DNA from: Hysterium pulicare CBS 123377
Lineage: Eukaryota > Ascomycota > Dothideomycetes > Hysteriales > Hysteriaceae
Assembly (NCBI GenBank): GCA_000467715.1
Contig: AJFK01000502.1
Coordinates: 1-64,000 of the forward strand
DNA: 64,000 bases
Direction: 5' to 3'
Position 1 is the stretch's first letter. Each line of letters begins with the position of its first letter. The notes below the pieces were generated by a model that was not told the DNA's origin, made no database searches, and saw only the letters and a list, made by a program, of their open reading frames with translations. Both the position numbers and the translations under genes were made by a program. Positions 56,103 through 64,000 of the stretch are shown here, piece by piece.

Positions 56103-57053
56103 GACGCCTTTTCTTGGCCGTCCGGATGCATTCTACACCAGAGTAATGGTGTAGATATGAGAAGAGGCGGGTAGAAGAGGGGCCTGAGTCAATTGAAGAT
56201 GTGAAGCACGACACCAAAACGAATTGGCTTCGCCCCACCGTCATGGCTGACGGCACTAGCTGTAGTCATGCGCCCTGCAGCGGCATTCCCGCTGAACTCC
56301 ATCCGCACTCTTCGCCATGGAACAAACATAAGAGAATTGGCGTGGTACAGATGACGATGATGGCAGCCTCGAAACCAACACGATAACTAAGCTTAGTGCT
56401 AAGCGGCTTTCATCCGGGCGAACGACTCCAAGAAGAAGCTGTCATTTTGCTTTTTCGCTTGCTTTTCTGATATCTGTATCTTGTCTTCGAGATAATGGGA
56501 ATCTTCTTTCCGAAACTACTTCTGAAGTCTCTAGACGGTTCAACTATGGGCCATACAAGGCCTATCTCACACCATGCGTTTCTACACCCCAACAAAGCTT
56601 TACGCAACTATGTCCAATACCCAACTAATTCTCCGGGTTTCGCGACCGGGACACCTGAGGTACATCTTGGCTGCAGTCCAATTGCCAGGATACCAGATCG
56701 ACCTAGATTAGCCGGACGACTGGGTTGATTGATGAACATCAATCTATTCGGCGTCAAACCCCCTGATTGGAATCTCAATTTGATATAGGTCAACACTATT
56801 CTAATTGCAAAAAGCGTTAATCGCGTCCCACTCACGCGTGCTAGTTAAATGCCACTAATGAATTTTCCATACTTGGTTTTTGGCTACTCAAATACCTTGT
56901 TTGAACACCCCTCCATTATGATTGGCGTCCAAGGTTGATATAGTCTCTACCTCCAATTTCCAAGGGAGCCTAGTTTGTCTTGATACTCCAGCAAACTTCT
57001 TATCTCCTCTACCTTTGTCGTACTTCGTTACGAGCATCTTGAGCAATGCCACC
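56103..57053. other. Divergent intergenic region
   Basis: Between the minus-strand MFS gene and the plus-strand AA9 gene; should hold both promoters. No gene is supported. Confidence 0.55.
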
Positions 57054-57903
57054 ATGAAAAGCTTCCCGATTCTCATCGCCCTAGTGGCATGCTTCCATAT
57101 CGCTCTAGCACACTGTACTTTCCCCTCCTACCTATTCGCACAATCCGAAACTAACAATCCCCAGACCGCTGGACCTCCCTCATCATCAATGGAGCGAAAT
57201 CCGCCGACTACTTCTACGTCCGCGAACCCAGCAACTACAACCTCCCTATCACAGACGTAACCTCAAACGACATCCGCTGCAACGCCGGCGGCCTCTCCAG
57301 CGGCTCCATGTACTCCACCCACACAGCCACCATAACCGCCGGCGACGAAATCGGCTTCGCACTCGATCAGACGATCTACCACCTCGGCCCCATCCTCGTC
57401 TACATGTCCAAAGCACCGGAGAACCGTACGGCGGAGCTATATGACGGGAGTGGTGAGTGGTTTAAAATTGCGGAGGTAGGGCCAAATTTTGAGGCGGGGA
57501 GGATCAAATGGCCGACTGCGGTGACGGAGTTCATGTTTAGGATTCCGAAGAGTGTGCCTGAGGGTGAGTATTTGTTGAGGGTGGAGCATATTGCAATACA
57601 TCAAGCGGACTCTGTCAATGGAGCACAGTTCTATATCAGCTGTGCGAATTTGAATGTGGTCGGAGGGGGAAATGGAAACCCAGGTCCATTGGTCAGGTTT
57701 CCAGGCGCTTATTCGTCGACGGATCCTGGGATTAAATTTAATGTGAGTTTATCAAGGCTTTCAGTTCGCCTTTGTGGCAGTCGAAAAATGCCAGATATAT
57801 ATGGAGTCTCTGCGAACATGGCTAATCTTCTTGCTTGAAATAGCCTTACTATCCCATTCCAACAAGCTATGCGATGCCAGGCCCTACTGTGTGGAACGGA
57901 TAG
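57054..57903 (+). CDS. AA9 lytic polysaccharide monooxygenase
   Basis: Three exons (57054-57114, 57165-57742, 57844-57903) give 232 aa. The 19-residue signal peptide ends ALA, so the mature protein starts at His20 (HYRWTSLIINGA), the N-terminal half of the copper histidine brace; that His-Tyr arises only when the 50-base intron is removed. The second brace His is His93 in DQTIYHLGP; axial Tyr177 and Gln175 lie in GAQFYISC, and the conserved His166 is present. Cys59 and Cys180 can form the usual disulfide. The last exon encodes the typical ending PYYPIPTSYAMPGPTVWNG. The copper enzyme oxidatively cleaves cellulose or related glucans outside the cell. No CBM1 module. The active site is complete. 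Confidence 0.96.
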
Positions 57904-58677
57904 AGCTGGAAAGGACGCAATACAGCGAGACTCCAAACAAAATCTCGAGTCAGGCATTAGCATCGCCTCACCCTCGATCCACCGAGACCCATAGAAGCCC
58001 TGAGATGCCGCATGTCTCCACCATGAAGCTTGCCTATGAGAAGGAAGTCCTCTTTCCCCGCGACACCGGAGACTCAGGAGCAGAGCTTCACGGAAGTAGT
58101 AGCTTTTTCTCACTTTACACAGTCCTTGGAGATGAGGTCAGCAGATTTGCTTCTGAAAGAGAGACCGCTTGGAACGGCTAGATGAAAGAGACGCCACTTG
58201 GATATGATGAGAGGGCCACAAGTTACGAGGAAGATGGTATAGCAGTCCTCTGCTCGGATGGCCCAAAAGTATAGAGTCTCCTAGTATACAAACTGTGGAA
58301 TTCCATCTAAGTGTGGAATAAACGGGTGCGGGTGCTGCTTGGAACGCTAAGCCCTTTGTATATAAGACCTGCACAGGCTTTACATACCCAATCACTTTCT
58401 ACATATGGTTGATGACGGCAACTAGCTTTAATCATTTCACCGAGCCCAAATAGCCTCTGTATAGTCCTAGCACCGGAGTTGATAGGAGTAAACAGAGCCA
58501 GCTATTACGCCTTTCCACTTTATCAAAGCATATAGGCTTCCAAGGTCAGAAAAACAGCCATTATGTGCACGGCCCTGTCAAGAGTCTACGAGCAACTTAC
58601 GAATAAAGGCACTTGAACTTTGAATGTTTCCAAGAAGGAACTTTTCAAAGCACACAGTCATCACCCACACTTATCTC
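57904..58677. other. Convergent spacer
   Basis: The 3' flanks of the AA9 and second SDR genes. No feature supported. Confidence 0.55.
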
Positions 58678-59691
58678 TCACTTAAATTCCTCAATCTGCT
58701 CCATACACCACCCCCAAAACTCCTTCGCCCTCCCACTCCCACCCTCCTCTCCCTTCAAAGCCCCCACCAAATCCCCCCTCGGCGCCGGATGCTTCCTCCC
58801 CCAAGGAACGACATAGCCCCCCTGATCACCCACTCCCAACTCCCCACTCAACCCCGCCCAGAGCTCCGTATAAGCGCCCATTTTCGACGGATAGAGAAGC
58901 GGGTAGCTCATATAGAACATCCACGTCGCATTCCTCAATAAGTTAGATTTCAGATTCCCCGGATTCTGCGTTATGGAGAGAATTCCGGCCTCGGAGAGGT
59001 TATAATGGGCCGCAAATTCAGATGCTAGGAACCAATTCCCTGTTTTGGAGTTTACGTAGTTCTGGATTTGGGAGGCGGGCGGGGATGTGATGTCTTTCAT
59101 TTCGAATCCGCCTTTTGGGGCGCTTAGGTCGACGGTTTGGGAACTCGTCCAGATGATGCGCACGGAGCCTGGTTTCGTGTCTGCAGCTAAGGCTGTGGAT
59201 TTTAGAGTTGGTAGGAGGAGGGTTGCGAGGAGCAGGGAGCCGAGACAGTTCACCCCGAGCTGGAGTTCGTGGCCTTGGGCTGAGGTACTGCCTGGAGATG
59301 GTTGAGAGACACCCGCGTTCAGCCAGAGGACGTTGAGGTTCTGCTCTTTTGCGCAGAAGGATTCGGCGAAAGGTTTTATGGTGCGGAGATTTGAGAGCTC
59401 GAGGACTAAGCCTAAGATTTCACCGGAGGATCCTTCGGCTGAAGCTGATGAAGTAGGATTTGGAGTTGGAGGCGGACTTAATTTAATACGCTGGATCGAG
59501 GTGGTGAGGCTACTTTCAGAGCGTCCCGTTATGTAGACCTTGCCGCCCGCGTGGTAGAGGATAATAGCGAGTTCGAGACCTACACCTGATGTGCCGCCTG
59601 TGATTAGGAAGACTTTGTCTTTTTGGCTCGAGATGTTCTTCTCGGTCAGAGATGGCGTAGGAGGGAAGAGTTGGGAGTATGTAGTGCCCAT
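58678..59691 (-). CDS. Short-chain dehydrogenase, retinol-dehydrogenase-like
   Basis: A single exon. The start at 59691 (MGTTYSQLFPPTPSLTEKN) gives 337 aa and matches the usual opening of this fungal SDR group; an ATG 24 bases upstream is also in frame. TGGTSGVG is at residues 31-38, ITGRSESSL (Arg-type, NADPH-favouring) at about 54-62, NAG at 125-127, the catalytic Ser at about 183 (WTSSQ), and YVNSK provides Tyr212/Lys216. An insert rich in Pro/Ser/Thr (about 71-89) sits after the second strand, where many relatives are shorter. The active site is intact. It probably reduces a lipophilic carbonyl; the substrate is unknown. It belongs to a different branch from the SDR at 15.9 kb. Confidence 0.92.
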   Translation of the reverse strand: MGTTYSQLFPPTPSLTEKNISSQKDKVFLITGGTSGVGLELAIILYHAGGKVYITGRSESSLTTSIQRIKLSPPPTPNPTSSASAEGSSGEILGLVLELSNLRTIKPFAESFCAKEQNLNVLWLNAGVSQPSPGSTSAQGHELQLGVNCLGSLLLATLLLPTLKSTALAADTKPGSVRIIWTSSQTVDLSAPKGGFEMKDITSPPASQIQNYVNSKTGNWFLASEFAAHYNLSEAGILSITQNPGNLKSNLLRNATWMFYMSYPLLYPSKMGAYTELWAGLSGELGVGDQGGYVVPWGRKHPAPRGDLVGALKGEEGGSGRAKEFWGWCMEQIEEFK

Positions 59692-60181
59692 TCTGAATAC
59701 CGAAGGAGCGCTCACAGGTTTCTGGTGGATCGGAGATGCAGAGAATATCTCAATATGGTACTGGAGATCTTATGTTCGTGGAGGCCTGATTCCCAAAGAA
59801 GAACTATTCTTGGTTATTTCATAGTCAAATTTGTGACACGTACTTAAAAAGCTTGTGTTAGAGAGTAGGAAATTTCTCCACAGTCAGGGCGGTCAATGAA
59901 AAGATGAATGCTATTCAGATCTTACTAATGACAGTAGTAAGCGCCAAACCCTTTGAAGCTTGCGATGGGAGGTCTTCTGGTTCTACTATGTCGGCTTTTA
60001 ACTTCTATTTGCAGAAGTTTTCTTGGTGTTGGAGTTAGAAAGAGACTTCCGGTATCAAGAAAGCTAAGCCAGGATGTAAATGCTAATTGTATGTTTAATC
60101 TACGGTCCTCGGATTACGATTACATTAAGATACGCATGTAACCCACTTTCAAGACCCTTCTCGACTGAAAACAGCTGGATC
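59692..60181. other. Promoter side of the second SDR gene
   Basis: Short spacer between the SDR start and the 3' end of the DOMON-b561 gene; no distinct feature seen. Confidence 0.5.
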
Positions 60182-61828
60182 CTATACCATCTGTCTCGGC
60201 ATCTGAGGCCTCTCATCATACCCAGGCGCCGCATCCCTCGGCATCGACAAATCTCCCAACTGCACATCACTCCGACTTCCGAACTCATTTCCATACGCAT
60301 TATTAGCCATCGGCCCTCCTCTCCCATTCCCATGATCCTGTGCCGTGTACTCTTCAAACCCCTGTCCAGCATCCCTCCGTCTATCCCATACTCTCTTCTT
60401 AACCCTTGTTTTGAGGAACAATGCTCCAGCAACCACAATCGCGACGATAGCGACAAGAATACCATATGGGATGTTCAGGTGACTTGCGTACGCGAAACTA
60501 AAGCCTAAGAACCCATTCCCGGCGCCGAGAACTAGGATGACGGGACCGGCGAATCGATGGATCTTACCTAGAATTGTGGGACGTTGGTATTTTTGGTATT
60601 GGCGGTGGTGGAAGAAGCCGAGGGAGAATTGAACAAGGCAGGCGAGGATAACTACGAGGCCGATGATTTGGTGGCCGGAGGTCGGGGTTTTGGACTATGT
60701 AGCATAGCTTGTTAGAATCAAGCCAATCTATTCGAGGAAAGAGAGGGGGAAAGAGAGGAGGAGAGTGGGTTGTCGACGGTAAAAACTTACATGGTTATAC
60801 ATCCTCCCCAAGTACAATCCCAATCCAACGCCAATGATACCGATAATAGTTGCAACTCCCTGCATCCAAGCATGCCATTTCACCTTCTCCAGGACTCTCA
60901 AGAATATCACACCCGCGGGAAACAAGACAACGAATGCTCCACACATTGCCAATGCGTGCACTGGACCTGTCCAATCCCTGTCTGATTTCTTACTAATGAG
61001 ATCCGCATTGTGCATCGTCCACGCCTGCGGAACCGTCACACCGTCTGCATCATCAACTGTCGCTTTCGTCATGTCCATTTCAAAGACGCCATACTCTTCG
61101 TGCCGACGAATACCTGTGGATAGGGAGCTGGAGCGGAGAGTAAAATCATCTGGTCCAATGGCAAATATCCAGCGTTGATGCGCATTATTGAAATCGAGCT
61201 TTCCTTTTCTGGAGCTCGTAAAACCAGCCAAATTCTTGCAGTGCCCATTGACGATGAACAGATCCGTGTTGTTGACTTTAACAATCCCGTTTGTTATATC
61301 GGTGCCATTGACTAGGGAACAGTCGAGCTGTGAGTCGTAGCTGGGTTCGACTTCATCCGAGGATGTGCGAGGAGAGAGGGTTACGCCTGTTTTGAGAGAA
61401 ATACTGTTAGCTTCGATCGAGTGATCACTATTGAATCTTGAAAGCAACGAAGAGACCGCATCACCTTTCCCATCTTGACTTGCATATACGATCAACATCA
61501 CTGAACCAGCCATCTCCTCTCCTGTCCCAATCGCAACCCAAGAACGCGAGGTGGGAGCCTCAATGTGGAAGAATAGGTCGCCATTCGATTTGACAACTGT
61601 GATAGCAAAGGTCAAGTTCCAAGTGTTGGCTGAATATACAAAAGCAGACGAGACGGTCGCATTATCATCTCTTCTCGAGAGCGTCGTTGTTTGTGGTTCG
61701 AATGATGAAGCCAGAGCTGGGACAGATGTTAGTCAACCGAAATATTCCCCACATTCATCGCTCCAGGGTTAAAACGCACTAGCCGCAACCGTAGATAGCA
61801 CCAACAACACGACCTGAAGACCGAACAT
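60182..61828 (-). CDS. DOMON / cytochrome b561 membrane protein
   Basis: Three exons (61828-61780, 61716-60791, 60694-60182) give 495 aa. After a signal peptide (MFGLQVVLLVLSTVAA), residues about 45-230 form a DOMON/CDH-cytochrome-like domain, with Met and His candidates for heme in GEEMAGSVMLIVYAS and RRHEEYGVFEMDM. Five or six transmembrane helices follow. Four histidines sit in GPVHALAMCGAFVVL, KVKWHAWMQ, TSGHQIIGLV and GKIHRFAG, the set that ligates two hemes in cytochrome b561 proteins. The C-terminal tail is polar and cytosolic. It is expected to move electrons across the plasma membrane, perhaps for ferric reduction or extracellular redox enzymes (inference). The AA9 gene lies 2.3 kb away. 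Confidence 0.93.
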
Positions 61829-62596
61829 AGTTGTGAAGGTTGGAATACAAGAGCATATGAAGCTCAACAAGAGGAGTGCCACGCGCGGTAGCTATATACA
61901 AGCTTCTAAGGGTAAGCTGCACCAGCACCTTCGCCAACAGTGCACAAAGCTCAGCCCGCGAGCTGCGTGTTCTAGCCAATCAAGTCTAACGCGATTGTAA
62001 GCATGACTTTGCATAGCAAGTGCTATTTCAACGCCTTATTATCATATGGAGGGATACCGTGAAAGCTCCTTCCATACCTTCCGTCAAGTCTGCGTCGTAC
62101 CTGATAATAGTGGTTCAGGCTGTAAAATCAGCTTGGAAGCAACCGAGACGTCATATTACAATAATGGTGATGCTGTCGTTGATTCTCTCAGCTCGTGCTA
62201 CATCTGAGTCAATACCGCAGGTACAATAGGTGGGTCTCGCGAGCTATGACTAAGTCCGAACGGACAACATTGCGTAGCTATGGTGAGAGTAAACGTGTTG
62301 GCGAACCTTTGGTATGATTTGGCAATTAGCAGACGGCGAGCAGCCTCGAATATGATCTGCCATGTGAGCGAACTTGAATCGACAAATGACTGCTAAATCA
62401 GAATAGTCCCATTGACCAGGGACAGAACATGAAGGAGAATCGCATTGGTTGATTGAGGGGTTGGTCTTAAGTAAAACTTCGTTTATTTTGTTGCTGGTGC
62501 TATAAAACCTCTCTCGTCGTCTGCATGTCTCGACTGCCGCCCCCGATCTATGAAGCTAGCATAGTCCCTAGCCAAGGCCTCACGCTGCTAAATGCC
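61829..62596. other. Intergenic region
   Basis: DOMON-b561 promoter and the 3' flank of the SMP-30-like gene. No gene is supported. Confidence 0.55.
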
Positions 62597-63490
62597 TTAT
62601 GAGCCAAGAGGCATGGAAAACACCGACCCGGAGCTTGAGGTGATATAAAGCAGATTCTTGTCCTTGTCTGTCCTCCCGAATTTACAAGCAGTAGAACTAG
62701 CAGCGGAACCGAGCGTGCTGGACTTCCCTTCCGGAGTGACCTTGACTATCTTTCCAGAGGCTGCAATGTATTGTGTGCCATCGGCAGCAACCGCAAGGTC
62801 ATCGGCAATTTGATTCGTCCAAATTGTTGTCGGAGCACCTGTCGACTTGCCAGTCGCGTCCACGGGTATCTTGTAGTATGAGTTTTTGAAGATATTCGTG
62901 TAGTAGATGAAGCCATTTGAGTAAGCCATTCCATCAATGCCTAGTGGAATCGGAGCGCTCGACGGTGGTTCCATAGTCGCGTCGTGAGTCGCAGCGCTGT
63001 ATTCACCCGTTGCCATGTTCACTCGGTATATCTGTCCTTTACCGCCGTCGGCAACCAGAATGGTTTCGTTGTTGAGTGTACTAATGCCATTGAACATTGT
63101 TGCTTCGGGAATCATCTTGAGGACAGATTGTGTGGGAGGTGACGCGGTCATGTCAATCTTGAATATACCATACGAGCCAGCCGTGTTACGCCCTCCAGAA
63201 TATTTGCCACCAACGACTGCGTAGATGTCTGTCCCAACCTCGGTGATGCCAGATGTAGATGTTACGCCTGTAAGGGAGAAAAGCTTGCTACCGGTCTTAG
63301 CTACCGGGTCCACGGTCCATACGTCTCCTGTATCCATTCGCGTGACAAGTAGCTGTCCATTTGGACGAACTGCGAGATTTTCCCATGCAGCGCTGCCGGA
63401 CTTGAAGACGGTTGTCGCTGATGCTTGACGAGGAACGACCACGGCCGATGCCAGCGATATACTGGCAGCTAGAGGTAATAGAAAATGCAT
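62597..63490 (-). CDS. Secreted SMP-30/gluconolactonase-like beta-propeller
   Basis: A single exon. The start at 63490 gives 297 aa with a clean signal peptide (MHFLLPLAASISLASAVVVP); an in-frame ATG 165 bases upstream would bury it and is disfavoured. Repeating blades include WENLAVRPNGQLLVTRMDTG, FNGISTLNNETILVADGGKG, GIDGMAYSNGFIYYTNIFKN, DDLAVAADGTQYIAAS and TACKFGRTDKDKNLLYITSS, the pattern of six-bladed TolB/SMP-30-like propellers. The Asp/Asn/Glu metal-ligand positions of gluconolactonase look partly present (the N/D of NGI, DG and D-K), but I cannot confirm a full set. Small fungal members are common among secreted proteins and have no fixed function. A lactonase or binding role is possible. 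Confidence 0.85.
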   Translation of the reverse strand: MHFLLPLAASISLASAVVVPRQASATTVFKSGSAAWENLAVRPNGQLLVTRMDTGDVWTVDPVAKTGSKLFSLTGVTSTSGITEVGTDIYAVVGGKYSGGRNTAGSYGIFKIDMTASPPTQSVLKMIPEATMFNGISTLNNETILVADGGKGQIYRVNMATGEYSAATHDATMEPPSSAPIPLGIDGMAYSNGFIYYTNIFKNSYYKIPVDATGKSTGAPTTIWTNQIADDLAVAADGTQYIAASGKIVKVTPEGKSSTLGSAASSTACKFGRTDKDKNLLYITSSSGSVFSMPLGS

Positions 63491-64000
63491 TTTTTCAGTG
63501 GAAAGAGTTGTACGTCTGGGAGAAGTCGCAAAGAAAGTGGCTTTAGTCAAGTGATAAAGGTGAGAGCCCAGAAAAGAGGTTTTCAGCCATTGAAAAAGGC
63601 GTTCATCTACTGATGCATATTGTCTTCCTCCATCATCCGGGTAGATGAGTGCCAAAGAATGTTCATTTTGACATATTAGAGTCGGGAAAGCGCCTCAGAT
63701 GCCTAAATAGCATATTGAATTCTGGAAGCCAGGCGATATCATTTGTTTCTAGGAACACCCTATCCCCGATATTAAGGAGAGGGGAAAGCTTGGCTATGAA
63801 GCAGAACTGCCGAAAGGCGCACTTAGAGCCTTCAACATAAACGATCAGGATCTGTTGTGTAGAATAAACATTTCCATCTGAAGACAGTTAATGAGCTTCT
63901 GGTTGCTTTTTAGGTGCAAATACCCTACGATAAGGTTAGGTGTGTGTCTTGAAGTCTAGCAGCCCAGAAGCGACGTGTTTGTTTCGCCGCGGGAGATCGA
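63491..64000. other. Promoter side of the SMP-30-like gene to window end
   Basis: No coding feature is supported; presumed promoter of the minus-strand gene starting at 63490. Confidence 0.5.

Overview
The window is nuclear DNA of a filamentous ascomycete, most likely a leotiomycete-like fungus; the class is an inference from gene families. Genes carry short introns of about 50-140 bases, with GTAAGT-like donors, CTAAC/CTGAC branch sites and YAG acceptors. Gene-dense stretches with spliced single-copy genes alternate with long, AT-rich, repeat-filled spaces of the kind fungi produce by repeat-induced point mutation (RIP).

Layout. 1-9.1 kb: the 5' part of a low-complexity protein gene, a degenerate tandem array, a putative nuclear regulator, and a zinc-finger/TENA-THI4 fusion. 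11.6-24.4 kb: a GH5 exo-beta-1,3-glucanase, a GPI-anchored Ser/Thr-rich wall protein, a short-chain dehydrogenase, a SAM methyltransferase, the U6 snRNA gene, a cytochrome P450 and a mitochondrial Bax-inhibitor-like protein. 24.4-29.2 kb: a gene-free block with composite minisatellite/130-bp arrays and a 45-bp near-perfect palindrome. 29.2-41 kb: a prenylatable propeller protein, an F-box protein, a single-pass surface protein with a prion-like tail, and a decayed STAND/NLR-type gene. 41.3-51.1 kb: a secreted NTF2-like protein, an NmrA-type protein, a repeat protein ending in PPPY, a HET-gene 3' remnant, a DUF7730-like protein and a DUF3431 protein. 52-63.5 kb: a fragmentary F-box/LRR-like gene, an MFS transporter, an AA9 lytic polysaccharide monooxygenase, a second SDR, a DOMON/cytochrome b561 membrane protein and a secreted SMP-30-like propeller.

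How the genes fit together. I see no polyketide or peptide synthase backbone, so the SDR, methyltransferase and P450 at 15.9-22.1 kb are at most a tailoring mini-group. Secreted and cell-surface proteins are well represented: GH5, AA9, the GPI protein, the surface protein, the DOMON-b561 protein and two secreted proteins. AA9 enzymes need electrons and the DOMON-b561 protein is a membrane redox protein 2.3 kb away, but no functional link is shown. The decayed NLR-type gene and HET remnant are typical of fast-turnover fungal self-recognition loci. Exon limits were read by eye from splice signals and frame continuity. No database search was possible.
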